A DNA stretch of 64,000 nt from Microvirga subterranea (lineage in GTDB: Bacteria; Pseudomonadota; Alphaproteobacteria; Rhizobiales; Beijerinckiaceae): contig NZ_QQBB01000009.1 of assembly GCF_003350535.1 (NCBI RefSeq), forward strand, positions 62,001 through 126,000. Reading direction: 5' to 3'. Below, piece after piece: positions 1 to 8,249 of the stretch (position 1 is the first letter of the stretch; each line of letters begins with the position of its first letter). The position numbers and the translations under genes were made by a program. The notes beneath the pieces were generated by a model. That model was not told the DNA's origin. It did not search any database and saw only the letters and a list, made by a program, of their open reading frames with translations.

Positions 1-356
1 ACATGGTTCCGCAGGACCGCGATCGCGGTGGCGATGTTGCCGCGCTCCGGCGCGCTGTCGAAGGTCGAGCAGCACTTGTAATGGAGGATCCGGACGCCGA
101 TTGTGCGGAAGAACGCTCCCACCGGTTCGAGCTCCGCGCGCATCCCTGCTGGACCCATGGTCCGCGCGGCGCCGGCTATGCCGACTGCATCGAGATCACC
201 CGCCTCGGCTAGGTGACGGGAGTCGGGAACGCCGAGGAAGAGAAAGGCACGCTGTCCCCTCCGCGCCAGCGTCGCCAGCGTATCGGTCGCGCCGGTGAAG
301 TCGTCCCCATACCATCCATAGGACGGCGCCACTCTCGTCTCCCGAATGTCAGCCAT
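1..356 (-). CDS. Four-carbon acid sugar kinase (DUF1537), N-terminal part; 3-oxo-isoapionate kinase candidate
   Basis: The window holds only the first 118 codons; the gene runs off the left edge. The N-terminus carries YGDDFTGATDTL near residues 16-27 and HYKCCSTFDSAPERGNI near 92-108, both hallmarks of the DUF1537 sugar-acid kinase family (OtnK/DtnK/OiaK type), which phosphorylates C4 and branched sugar acids with ATP in the cytoplasm. The ATG at 356 overlaps the last 8 bases of the upstream RuBisCO-like gene, so the two are probably translationally coupled. In described D-apiose pathways a DUF1537 kinase (OiaK) makes 3-oxo-isoapionate 4-phosphate, which a RuBisCO-like protein then consumes. 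Family assignment is firm; the substrate is inferred from the neighbour. Confidence 0.88.
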   Translation of the reverse strand, partial: MADIRETRVAPSYGWYGDDFTGATDTLATLARRGQRAFLFLGVPDSRHLAEAGDLDAVGIAGAARTMGPAGMRAELEPVGAFFRTIGVRILHYKCCSTFDSAPERGNIATAIAVLRNH

Positions 357-1614
357 TGCCGAAGAACGCATAGGACTGCTCGAGGGCCGGGCTGCGGCGT
401 CGCGCATCGGCGATGCTCTCGCCCGCCTCGACGGCCTGCCACGCCTCGCGGATGCTTGCGACACCCTCGGCGGGTCCGCCGGGATGGGCCATGATGCCGC
501 CGCCGGCCATGAAGAGAAGATCGGTCGTTGCTACGGCCCGGTAGGTCTGCTCTACGGTACCGGCCCACTGCCCGGACGAGAAGGCCGGCATCACCCGATC
601 GTCCTCGTCGCAGAGCGCCGTGATGCAATCCTTCGCGCTCGCCACTACCTCGGCGTCCTCCTGCGCGAACTTTCCGCCCAGACCGTGCACGTGCAGGTGG
701 TCGACGCCGGCGAGGCGCCAGAGCGTCTGATAGGCCAGAAAGCCGATGCCGAGCGCGGGATGGCGCGAGAGTGCCCCGTAGCCGTTGCGGTGGCCGTGCA
801 GGGCAAGGTCCGTGCTTCGGCGCAGGGTCTCGACGGCCGAGAACCCGCACCAGTTCAGGCTCACCATCGCGCAGGTCCCCTCCTCGCGGGCGATGAGATC
901 GGCGTGGTGCCGCATGGCGTCGGTCTCGGCCGTGATGTTGAAGGCGACCATCACGTTCTTGCCCGTGCGGTCCCGGTGCCGGCGGACCGCCGCCATCACG
1001 GCCGGAATGCGTTCCGCCAATGGAGCATGAACCGAGTCGGCTGCAATCTCGTCGTCCTTGATGAAGTCGAGTCCCGCTTCGCACAGGCGCCCGACGAGTG
1101 CCGCCGTCTCCGCAGACGACAGGCCCACATTCGGCTTGATGATGGAGCCGACGAGCGGGCCATCGCTGCGCCCGGTCAGCCGACGCGTTCCCACGATGCC
1201 CTGCCGGGGCATCGCATAGAGCCGCCGATAGGAGCCGGGCAGCCTGACGGATTCCAGGCGCAGACCCGTGACCTCTCCAAGGTCGAAGAGATTGCCGGCG
1301 ACGGTCGCCGCAAGGGTCGGAAGGTTCATGCCGACATTGGCGATGGGAAAGCGCACAACGATCTCGCCGCGACGGGAGCGTTCCCGCACGCCTTTCCGGT
1401 CGAGCCACGCGCTGCGCATGGACGGCTGCTCGACCTCGCCGAGGTCGCGAACCGACACGACCGTGGCGCGCGCACGGGCGCGCAGCTCGTCCGTCTCGCC
1501 CTCGACACGGGTGAAGGTTCCGCAGGATTGCTCGCCCGCAATGACCTCCGCAACCTTCGCGAGGGGCAGCGGCGTCTCGACGAGATAGGTCGCCTCGTAA
1601 TGCTGATTCGACAT
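349..1614 (-). CDS. RuBisCO-like protein (RuBisCO large-chain family), possibly acting on 3-oxo-isoapionate 4-phosphate
   Basis: This is a 421-residue member of the RuBisCO large-subunit superfamily of the RuBisCO-like (form IV) kind; no small subunit lies nearby. Numbering from the ATG at 1614, SIIKPNVGLS (157-166) corresponds to the catalytic lysine loop but has Asn where RuBisCO has its second lysine. FIKDDE (184-189) keeps the carbamylated lysine and the Mg2+ ligands Asp and Glu. HGLGGKF (310-316) is loop 6, and MAGGGIMAHPGG (369-380) is the phosphate-binding loop. It lies between a VOC protein and a DUF1537 kinase. In known apiose catabolism such proteins decarboxylate or transcarboxylate/hydrolyse 3-oxo-isoapionate 4-phosphate (OiaX type), so that role is likely but inferred. 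A TTG at 1626, overlapping the VOC stop, is an alternative start. Confidence 0.9.
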   Translation of the reverse strand: MSNQHYEATYLVETPLPLAKVAEVIAGEQSCGTFTRVEGETDELRARARATVVSVRDLGEVEQPSMRSAWLDRKGVRERSRRGEIVVRFPIANVGMNLPTLAATVAGNLFDLGEVTGLRLESVRLPGSYRRLYAMPRQGIVGTRRLTGRSDGPLVGSIIKPNVGLSSAETAALVGRLCEAGLDFIKDDEIAADSVHAPLAERIPAVMAAVRRHRDRTGKNVMVAFNITAETDAMRHHADLIAREEGTCAMVSLNWCGFSAVETLRRSTDLALHGHRNGYGALSRHPALGIGFLAYQTLWRLAGVDHLHVHGLGGKFAQEDAEVVASAKDCITALCDEDDRVMPAFSSGQWAGTVEQTYRAVATTDLLFMAGGGIMAHPGGPAEGVASIREAWQAVEAGESIADARRRSPALEQSYAFFGNG

Positions 1615-1622
1615 GGCGATGC

Positions 1623-2162
1623 TCAAAGCCGCGAGAGATCCGGGAACGGCCTGACGGGATCGCGCCCGTCCCAGCCCTCGGATGCCTCCTTGATCAGGCG
1701 GAACATCGTGCCCTTGGGTCCGGCGACCTCCGACAGCTCGATCACGGTGCCCGGATGGTACTCGGTGTCGAAATAGACGAAGCGCCCGCGCTCGCCGACC
1801 TCGCCGCTCATGACGGGCTTGAAGCCGAGGCCCGTCAGGCGCTCAAGATCGTCGTCATATGTCTCGGTCCAGTAGGCCACGTGCTGCAATCCGCGATGAC
1901 CGGCCGCCTTGAAGTCGCGGTACATGGACGGCGCATCGTTGCGGGTCTGGATGAGTTCGATCTGGAGCGGCCCGGAATTGGCGAGCGCAACCGAGTTGTG
2001 CGGCTCGTAGGACTCGCCGCGATAGGTGTAGTTCTCGATCGGTACGCGCTCCTTGTAGAAGAACGGGCCGACGCCGAGCACGCGCGTCCAGTAGTCCATC
2101 GCGGCCTCGATGTCGTCGACCACGTAACCAGCCTGCCTGATTTCACCGAGGAAACGGCTCAT
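1623..2162 (-). CDS. VOC-superfamily (glyoxalase/dioxygenase fold) protein
   Basis: This 179-residue protein has the vicinal-oxygen-chelate fold pattern. An N-terminal module (IRQAGYVVDDIEAAMDYW, about 8-25) begins the first beta-alpha-beta-beta-beta unit. A second module begins with GLQHVAYWTETYDD (about 90-103). Candidate metal ligands include Gln84 or His93 and the Glu of VIELSEV (about 140-146). The family covers epimerases, isomerases, lyases and ring-cleaving dioxygenases, so the reaction cannot be read from sequence. An AAGG Shine-Dalgarno sequence lies six bases before the ATG. It is the gene immediately upstream of the RuBisCO-like protein and almost touches it, so a joint pathway, perhaps isomerising or epimerising a sugar-acid intermediate, is plausible. 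Confidence 0.8.
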   Translation of the reverse strand: MSRFLGEIRQAGYVVDDIEAAMDYWTRVLGVGPFFYKERVPIENYTYRGESYEPHNSVALANSGPLQIELIQTRNDAPSMYRDFKAAGHRGLQHVAYWTETYDDDLERLTGLGFKPVMSGEVGERGRFVYFDTEYHPGTVIELSEVAGPKGTMFRLIKEASEGWDGRDPVRPFPDLSRL

Positions 2163-2221
2163 GTTTGACCTTCACGGTTGAATGACATGCGCGGCGGTTC
2201 GCGCCGCGTCGGAGAAAGGTG

Positions 2222-2248
2222 AGACCCGGAGCATCAGGCTCCGGGTCT
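2222..2248 (-). other. Intercistronic hairpin after the TRAP binding-protein gene
   Basis: A perfect 11-bp inverted repeat (2222-2232 and 2238-2248) with a 5-base loop lies 10 bases past the stop of the dctP gene and before the VOC gene. There is no clear T-run after it. It probably partly terminates transcription or protects the upstream message, lowering expression of the enzymes relative to the binding protein. Confidence 0.7.
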
Positions 2249-2257
2249 ATGACTGCG

Positions 2258-3274
2258 TCACGCGAGGGTGCCGACGATGCTCTCCAGATGGCCCCAGGCC
2301 TCCGGGCCGAACTTCTGCTTCCACTCCTTGTAGAAGCCCGCGTCGCGCAGCTTGGCTCGGAAGCTCTCCGTGTCGCACTGGTTGAACTTGAGGCCCTTGC
2401 TCTGTAGATCGGCCTGGATGCCTTCGTTGAGCGCCTTGATGTCCTCGCGCTGCTTCAGCCCGGCCTCGTTGATCGCGCGGGAGACGATCTCCTGCACGTC
2501 CGCCGGCATGCCGGCCCATTGGCGGCCGTTGGCGATGAACCAGTAGCCGTCCCAGATGTGGTTGCTGAGCGCGCAGGAGGACTGCACCTCGTAGAGCTTC
2601 GCCACCTGGATGATCGGCAGCGGATTCTCCTGCGCATCGACGACCTTCGTCTGGAGCGCGGTGTAGACCTCGCTGAACTGAAGGCTCGCCGGCGCGGCGC
2701 CGAGGCCCGCGAACATGGAGATGCTGATCGGGCTCACCGGCACGCGGATCTTCAGCCCCTTCATCGAAGCCGCGCTCTCGATCGGCGCGCCGCTCGTGGT
2801 CATCTGGCGGAAGCCGTTGTCCCACATGGTCTCGAGCGCATGGAGACGCGAGTCCGCGATGGCCTTGCGGACGAACGCGCCGACCGGCCCGTCCATTGCG
2901 GCCCAGACCTGATTATAGTCCTTGAACGCAAAGCCCACGGCGTTGATCGCCGCCACCGGCACGAGGGTCGCGATCACGAGGGCGGAGGGCGTGAAGAAGG
3001 TCAGTGCGCCGTTGCGCACCTGTGAGAGCATATCGGTGTCGCCGCCGAGCTGGTTCGCCGGAAAGATCAGCATCTCGACGCGACCGTTGGTCTCCTTCGC
3101 GATCCGGTCGGCGGCCTCTTTCGCGCGGATGTTCAAGGGATGGGAGAGCGGCAGGTTGTTGCCGTAACGCAGGCTGATCTCTGCCGCTTTAGCATAGCGG
3201 GGAATGGAGAAGAGCGTGACGGCAGCCGGCGCGGCGCCGATGCCCTTGAGAAGCGACCTTCTGCTGAGCGTCAT
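2258..3274 (-). CDS. TRAP transporter periplasmic solute-binding protein (DctP family), copy 1
   Basis: This 338-residue DctP-type protein captures a small organic acid in the periplasm and hands it to a DctQM permease. It opens with a twin-arginine-like signal (SRRSLLK at 4-10, hydrophobic stretch, cleavage near AKA-AE around residue 30). The body has typical DctP motifs: GRVEMLIFPANQLG, and the family signature FSEVYTALQTKVVDAQENPLPII (about 198-220), whose preceding arginine (KIRVP) normally binds the substrate carboxylate. It is clearly related to the second DctP at 9127-10137. It heads the minus-strand operon with the VOC, RuBisCO-like and kinase genes, so the imported solute probably feeds those enzymes. 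A hairpin follows its stop. Confidence 0.93.
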   Translation of the reverse strand: MTLSRRSLLKGIGAAPAAVTLFSIPRYAKAAEISLRYGNNLPLSHPLNIRAKEAADRIAKETNGRVEMLIFPANQLGGDTDMLSQVRNGALTFFTPSALVIATLVPVAAINAVGFAFKDYNQVWAAMDGPVGAFVRKAIADSRLHALETMWDNGFRQMTTSGAPIESAASMKGLKIRVPVSPISISMFAGLGAAPASLQFSEVYTALQTKVVDAQENPLPIIQVAKLYEVQSSCALSNHIWDGYWFIANGRQWAGMPADVQEIVSRAINEAGLKQREDIKALNEGIQADLQSKGLKFNQCDTESFRAKLRDAGFYKEWKQKFGPEAWGHLESIVGTLA

Positions 3275-3314
3275 ACCGGTTTTCCTCCTTGGACGACGTT
3301 TTTCTCTTTGCGAA

Positions 3315-3355
3315 ATCGAAATTCGATCATATCAATGATGTAGTCAAATCGATTT
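3315..3355. promoter_or_regulatory. Candidate LacI-family operators between divergent dctP and lacI-type genes
   Basis: Two palindromes sit in the 105-base divergent intergenic region. ATCGAAATTCGAT (3315-3327) is a perfect inverted repeat around one central base, and AAATCGATTT (3346-3355) is a perfect 10-mer. They share ATCGA half-sites. Position and symmetry fit binding by the adjacent LacI-type regulator to control both directions. No binding data are available. Confidence 0.5.
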
Positions 3356-3379
3356 TTTGATGGTTTTTGATGGAATAAG

Positions 3380-4435
3380 ATGAGCGATCTTGCCGAAGAC
3401 ATCCCGATGAGCAGACGCATCACCATCGTCGACATCGCTCGCGTGGCGGATGTCTCCACCGCAACGGTCGACCGGGTCCTGAACGGCCGGTCCGGCGTGA
3501 AGGCCGCGACGATCAAGCGGGTCATGAAGGCAGCGGCCGAGCTCGGTTATGTGGACGAGAGCGACGAGCGTGCCCGCGATTTGCGGCCACTCTCGCCGGT
3601 CTCCTTCATCCTCCCCCAGGGCAACAACCGCTACATCACCATGCTCGGCCGCATGATCGCCGAGATGGCGCCGCAGCTCGAGCGTTTCTCCATCAAGCCA
3701 ACGGTCGAATACATCAGCAGCTTCAATCCCGATCTCCTCGCCAAGGCGCTCCATCGTCACGCTAAGACGGCGGATGCGGTCGCTTTCATGGGCATCGAGC
3801 ATCCGGTGGTGCGCGAGGCCGTGAACCGCATTGCCGCGAGCGGTAAACCCGTGATGACGCTGATCTCGGACGTGGCGAGCCCCGCGCGGACCGCCTATTT
3901 CGGTCTCGACAACCGCGCCGCCGGGCGGATGGCCGGCTATCTCCTGGCGCGCTTCATCCACAGGCGCCCCGCCAAGGTCGCCATGATCGCCGGAAGCCTC
4001 AGCTACCGCGCCCATGGCGAACGCGAGATGGGCTTCCTCGACATCCTGCAGGAGCTCTATCCCGACATCGAGGTGGTCGGCCTGCGCGAAGGGCACGACG
4101 ACGAGGCGCTCAACTACCGCCAGATGCGCACTCTCCTGAGCCACCATCCGGACCTCGACGGGATCTACAACATCGGTGGCGGCGCCTCCGGCGTCGGGCG
4201 GGCGCTCAAAGATGCGCGGCGCGATCAGGACGTCGTTTTTGTCGGTCATGGCTTGACGAGCGACACGCGCGAGTTTCTGCTCGACGGCACGATGGACGCC
4301 GTGATCACGCAGAGCGCCCAGGACACTGTCATCAAGTGCGCATCCCTGCTCAGGGACCTGCGCGAGGGCAGGCGCGACGACGGCTTCGCGGATCCGATGC
4401 GGATCGAGGTGATCTTCAGGGAGAACCTGCCGTGA
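3380..4435 (+). CDS. LacI-family transcriptional regulator of the RuBisCO-like/TRAP cluster
   Basis: This 351-residue regulator has an N-terminal LacI helix-turn-helix (ITIVDIARVADVSTATVDRV, about residues 14-33, then a hinge with GVKAATIKRVMKAAAELGY). It is followed by a periplasmic-binding-protein-like sensor domain of the xylose/ribose-binding type (MGIEHPVVREAVN, YFGLDNRAAGRMAGY, GHDDEALNYRQMR). It is transcribed away from dctP and upstream of dctQM, so it most likely senses the imported sugar acid or an intermediate and represses both units. An in-frame ATG ten codons downstream (3410) is an alternative start and would place the HTH closer to the N-terminus. Confidence 0.92.
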   Translation: MSDLAEDIPMSRRITIVDIARVADVSTATVDRVLNGRSGVKAATIKRVMKAAAELGYVDESDERARDLRPLSPVSFILPQGNNRYITMLGRMIAEMAPQLERFSIKPTVEYISSFNPDLLAKALHRHAKTADAVAFMGIEHPVVREAVNRIAASGKPVMTLISDVASPARTAYFGLDNRAAGRMAGYLLARFIHRRPAKVAMIAGSLSYRAHGEREMGFLDILQELYPDIEVVGLREGHDDEALNYRQMRTLLSHHPDLDGIYNIGGGASGVGRALKDARRDQDVVFVGHGLTSDTREFLLDGTMDAVITQSAQDTVIKCASLLRDLREGRRDDGFADPMRIEVIFRENLP

Positions 4436-4539
4436 CGCTCGTGCAGTCGCGACAATAAGGACGGGCCGGCCGGGCCGAAGAGAAGAAGAAATCGGGAATC
4501 GGCCATGCTATCGATGACGAAAAGGGACGGGAGGAAGGA

Positions 4540-6408
4540 ATGACAATGGCGACAGAGACATTACACCTGGATGAGATCGAGGATCTTCCGACCGGACTGC
4601 GGAGCGGCTCGCCTTTCCTGCGTCCGATCGAGGTCATCGCGTCCACGCTCCTCGTGATCATCATCGGCCTGCTGCTGATGGGCGTCACGTCCCGCTATGT
4701 GTTCTCGCTGCCCGTCGTGTGGGTCGACGAGGCGGCCTCCATGTGCTTCCTCTGGCTCGCCATGCTGGGTGCGGTCATCGCCATCGACCGCAACGAGCAT
4801 CTCAGGCTCACGCTTTTCCTGCAGATGATGCCGGAGCGGATGCGCGGCTTCTTCGGCGCCCTGGGGCCGCTGCTCGTGGCCGTGTTTCTCATCGGCATGC
4901 TGTGGCCGGCCGTCGATTACGCGATCGAGGAATCCTACATCACCTCCGCGGCGCTCAACATCCCGATGAGCTGGCGCGTCGCCGCGCTTCCCGTCGGAAT
5001 CGCCATGATGACGCTTCTCGCGCTGCGCGAGGCGTTCCGGTCTTCCAATATGGCGCAGATCGGGGCCGCCGCAGGCGTCATCGCCCTGGCGGCAGGCATT
5101 CTCTGGCTCCTCTCCCCGTCCCTCCCGGCCCTGGGCCACCTGAACATCCTGATCTTCCTCGTCATCTTCGTCGCGTTCTTCCTCGCCATCGGCGTGCCGA
5201 TCGCGTTCTGCTTCGGCCTCGGCGCCCTCGCGTTCCTGACCTTCACGAGCTCCGTTCCGACCATGGTGCTGATCGGGCGCATGGACGAAGGCATGTCGAG
5301 CCTCATCCTCCTGTCCGTTCCGATCTTCGTGCTGCTCGGCTGCATTCTCGACGCAACCGGCATGGGCAAGGCCATCGTCGAGTTCCTCGCCTCGCTCCTC
5401 GGGCACGTGAAGGCCGGCATGTCCTATGTGCTGCTCGGCTCGCTGTTCCTCGTCTCAGGCATCTCGGGCTCCAAGGTCTCCGATATGGCAACGGTTGCCC
5501 CAGCCCTCTTCCCGGAGATGAAGCGCCGCGGTCACAAGCCGAAGGAGATGATCGCGCTGCTCGCCACCGGGGCCGCCATGGCAGACACGGTGCCGCCTTC
5601 CATCGTTCTCATCGTTCTGGGATCCGTTGCGGGCGTGTCGATCGCGGGCCTGTTCACCTCCGGCTTCGTCATCGCCATGGTGCTGCTCCTGACGCTCGCC
5701 ATCCTGGCTCGCTGGAAGGCGCGCGGCGAGGTGATGGACGGAATCCGCCGGGCGCCGATGCGCGCGGTCGGCAAGGCGCTGGTCGTCGCAGCCCCTGCCC
5801 TCGTGCTCCCCTTCATCATCCGCAGCGCGGTCGGCGGCGGCATGGCCACCGCCACGGAGGTCTCCACCATCGCGGTGCTCTACGCCATGATCATCGGCAT
5901 GGTGCTCTATGGCGGCATCCGTCCCGGCAAGATCTACGAGATGCTCGTGGAGACGGCTGCCCTGAGCGGGGCGATCCTGATCATCCTGGGCACGGCCTCG
6001 GCCATGGCCTGGGCGCTGACGCAGACCGGCTTCGCGTTCAAGATGGCATCCCTCGTCACCGGGCTTCCGGGCGGCTGGGTCACCTACATGCTTGTCACCA
6101 TCGCGGTCTTCATGGTGCTCGGCTGCGTGCTCGAGGGCCTGCCGGCCATCGTCCTCATGGCGCCGATCATGTTCCCGATCGCCAAGAACCTCGGCATCAA
6201 CGACATCCACTACTCGATGGTGGTCGTGACGGCGATGAACGTCGGACTGATGGCGCCGCCCATCGGCGTCGGCTTCTACATCGCCTGCAAGATCGGCAAC
6301 GTCTCGCCGGACGAGGCCATGGGGGCGATCTGGCCCTATATCGGCGCGCTCTTCATCGGGCTGCTGATCATCGCGATGGTCCCGGCCCTGTCGACGGCCT
6401 ACCTCTGA
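4540..6408 (+). CDS. TRAP transporter fused small/large permease (DctQ-DctM fusion)
   Basis: This 622-residue inner-membrane protein fuses the two TRAP membrane subunits. Residues about 25-170 form a DctQ-type four-helix unit (GVTSRYVFSLPVVWVDEAASMCFLWLAM is characteristic). After a linker with helices at about 170-195, residues about 200-620 are a DctM unit (SVPIFVLLGCIL, SGSKVSDMATVAP, DTVPPSIVLIVLGSVAG, GLMAPPIGVGFYIA). It imports substrate with a Na+ gradient in partnership with a DctP protein. A strong GGAGG lies five bases before the ATG; a second ATG is two codons downstream. It is the only TRAP membrane component here but two DctP genes flank it. The next gene (6471-7313) is convergent. 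Confidence 0.95.
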   Translation: MTMATETLHLDEIEDLPTGLRSGSPFLRPIEVIASTLLVIIIGLLLMGVTSRYVFSLPVVWVDEAASMCFLWLAMLGAVIAIDRNEHLRLTLFLQMMPERMRGFFGALGPLLVAVFLIGMLWPAVDYAIEESYITSAALNIPMSWRVAALPVGIAMMTLLALREAFRSSNMAQIGAAAGVIALAAGILWLLSPSLPALGHLNILIFLVIFVAFFLAIGVPIAFCFGLGALAFLTFTSSVPTMVLIGRMDEGMSSLILLSVPIFVLLGCILDATGMGKAIVEFLASLLGHVKAGMSYVLLGSLFLVSGISGSKVSDMATVAPALFPEMKRRGHKPKEMIALLATGAAMADTVPPSIVLIVLGSVAGVSIAGLFTSGFVIAMVLLLTLAILARWKARGEVMDGIRRAPMRAVGKALVVAAPALVLPFIIRSAVGGGMATATEVSTIAVLYAMIIGMVLYGGIRPGKIYEMLVETAALSGAILIILGTASAMAWALTQTGFAFKMASLVTGLPGGWVTYMLVTIAVFMVLGCVLEGLPAIVLMAPIMFPIAKNLGINDIHYSMVVVTAMNVGLMAPPIGVGFYIACKIGNVSPDEAMGAIWPYIGALFIGLLIIAMVPALSTAYL

Positions 6409-6470
6409 TCGACCTGCCTCCGGGCCGGCTCACGCCGGTCCGGACCGCCAGCGGAGCAAGCCGGCCGCCG

Positions 6471-7313
6471 TCAGTCCGCGACGGCTTCGATCACCAGCTC
6501 GAACGTGACGCAGACCGGGTTGTCGCCGCGCACCAGCTCTCCCGAAAAGATCCCGCCGTCCATATCGACGACATCGATGTCGAGCCGCGCCTGCGGCCGC
6601 CCATCGACGGTCCTGACGCTCCCTTGACGGATCAGGACCTCCGTCGCGTATGACGGAACCTCGGTTCCATCCACGAAGCGTACGCCGTTGAGGCTGCCGA
6701 TTCCGTGAACCCTCGCCGATGTGATGCCATGGCGCGAGCAGATCTCCTCGACCGCGAGGGTGATGTCCTCGTTCGGACGAACCTTCGCCAGCAGGGCCCC
6801 GTCGCCGACTCCGGCTTTCTGCACCGGCTCGAAGAGGGTGAAGTTTGTTTCCGAATCCGGCATCGCCTGAAAGGTCGCGCTCCGAAAGCCGATCCCGGAG
6901 ACCTCGGCGGCTTGCGCGACACTCGTCATCGGCGCGAGCATGTGCCCCGCGCGGTGCCCCTCCGCCGTATCCCATATGCCGTGGCAGTGGAGAAAGGGCC
7001 CACCGTCCCGCACGCCCACGATGGCGGCGGCACGCACGATCGTCACGGGTCCTTCCGGCTCGTATGTCTCGCTGTACCAGGCGGCGTAGCGCGGATCGGC
7101 GGATGCGGCCGGCATCACATATCGGAACGGTTCGAACCGTCCGCCCTGGAAGAACACGATGCCGCCGGCGCAGCCCGCATCGGCGAAGCCCTTGGCGACC
7201 GCCGCGTCCACACTCAAGCCAGGATCCATCCTGAAGCGGAGCGGAACGGGCGATCCCGCCACGGCCGCCGATCTTTGCAAGGCAACAGGACCCGGATGCT
7301 GGATCTGCCTCAT
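6471..7313 (-). CDS. Tandem PPC/DUF296-domain protein
   Basis: This 280-residue protein is built of two related halves of the PPC (plant and prokaryote conserved, DUF296) fold. The first half contains FLHCHGIWDTAEGHRAGHML (about 125-144), matching the H-x-H...G-H-L metal-site pattern of bacterial PPC proteins. The second contains EEICSRHGITSARVHGIGSLNGVRF (about 195-219) and ends with a GDNPVCVTFELVI strand. I chose the ATG at 7313 because GGAGGAG lies five bases upstream; the longer reading frame has no such site. It is the last gene of the dctP2-SDR-hydrolase operon, so a small-molecule enzymatic role seems more likely than DNA binding. No reaction is established for such proteins. Confidence 0.8.
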   Translation of the reverse strand: MRQIQHPGPVALQRSAAVAGSPVPLRFRMDPGLSVDAAVAKGFADAGCAGGIVFFQGGRFEPFRYVMPAASADPRYAAWYSETYEPEGPVTIVRAAAIVGVRDGGPFLHCHGIWDTAEGHRAGHMLAPMTSVAQAAEVSGIGFRSATFQAMPDSETNFTLFEPVQKAGVGDGALLAKVRPNEDITLAVEEICSRHGITSARVHGIGSLNGVRFVDGTEVPSYATEVLIRQGSVRTVDGRPQARLDIDVVDMDGGIFSGELVRGDNPVCVTFELVIEAVAD

Positions 7314-7347
7314 GGTCGCTCCTCCGTCCGAACCGTCCCCTGCAATG

Positions 7348-8229
7348 CTACCTCGCGCGCATGATCTGCGTCGGGTCCGCCCGCGGATCGCGCGCACCCC
7401 AGCGTCCTGCTTCCACCTGCGCGATGAACTCGGCCACAAGGCGATTGAACAGGGCCGGCTCTTCGAGGTTGAGCGTATGGCCGGTTTTGGGAAAAATGGT
7501 GAGGCCCGAGCGTGGAACGGTCCGCTTCAAAAAGACGCTCGGCTGGATCGAATGATCGTCCTCGTCCCCTGCCACGACCAGCAGGGGAACCTGGAGGGCG
7601 GCAAGCTCCGCTTCGAGATCGTAGAGCGACGGCCGGCGCATCTGCACGCCGCGCATCGTATTGGCGGCGCCGAGATCGGAATGCTGCGCCATCCGCTCCA
7701 CGAAGAGCTGCCAGCCGCGCGGATCCTTCTCCTGGAACTGAACCCGCGATGCGCTCTCACCATAGATCGGCGCGAAGGCGCGGGCGCCCTGCTCCTCGAA
7801 GCCTTTCGCGACCTGTTCGGAATTGCGGCGGAAATACTCCTGCTGGTCTTTCTCCGAGCCGTAGCCCGCTCCCGCGACCACAGCCGAGAGGATACGTTCC
7901 GGATGGCGGAGTGCGGCGTGAAGGCATGCGAACGCCCCCATCGAAAGCCCCACCACATGGGCCCGCTCGATGCCGGCCGCATTCATCACGTCGACGATGT
8001 CGTCGGCCGCGCGCGTCTGCGAGTACTGATCCACGCGCTGAGGGATGTCCGACGGCGGATAGCCCCGCGCCGAATAGACGATGCATCGATGGCGGCGGGA
8101 GAAATAGCCGACCTGCGGCTCCCAGCTCCAGTGGTTGCCGCCGAACTCGTGGACGAACACAATGGGCGAGCCCTGCCCCACGGCTTCATAGAAAAGCCTC
8201 ACGCCGTCGCTCGCGGTCGCAAACGCCAT
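7348..8229 (-). CDS. Alpha/beta-fold hydrolase
   Basis: This 293-residue cytoplasmic hydrolase has a complete alpha/beta-hydrolase layout. The oxyanion loop is HEFGGNHWSW (27-36), the nucleophile elbow is GLSMG with Ser96, an acid lies in VAGDEDDHSI (about 225-234), and His is in GHTLNLEEP (about 256-264). A GAGGAGA Shine-Dalgarno precedes the ATG at 8229; longer frames upstream overlap the SDR gene and are not credible. Homologues include enol-lactonases, C-C bond hydrolases and esterases. Its operon partners (TRAP binding protein, SDR, PPC protein) suggest hydrolysis of an ester, lactone or beta-diketone intermediate of an imported acid. The substrate is unknown. Confidence 0.9.
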   Translation of the reverse strand: MAFATASDGVRLFYEAVGQGSPIVFVHEFGGNHWSWEPQVGYFSRRHRCIVYSARGYPPSDIPQRVDQYSQTRAADDIVDVMNAAGIERAHVVGLSMGAFACLHAALRHPERILSAVVAGAGYGSEKDQQEYFRRNSEQVAKGFEEQGARAFAPIYGESASRVQFQEKDPRGWQLFVERMAQHSDLGAANTMRGVQMRRPSLYDLEAELAALQVPLLVVAGDEDDHSIQPSVFLKRTVPRSGLTIFPKTGHTLNLEEPALFNRLVAEFIAQVEAGRWGARDPRADPTQIMRAR

Positions 8230-8249
8230 TCCGTTCTCCTCTCTGCGCG

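Noticed and set aside
209..1408. A 399-codon minus-strand open frame inside the RuBisCO-like gene
   Set aside because: It is a shifted-frame shadow: composition is Arg/Gly/Pro-rich with no family motifs, while the overlapping frame carries RuBisCO-superfamily signatures.
349..1626. Photosynthetic (Calvin-cycle) RuBisCO
   Set aside because: The protein is shorter than form I-III large subunits, has Asn at one catalytic lysine position and lacks small-subunit or phosphoribulokinase neighbours.
7314..7439. Longer start for the PPC protein
   Set aside because: The added 42 residues are Arg-rich and lack a ribosome site, while GGAGGAG sits correctly before the ATG at 7313.
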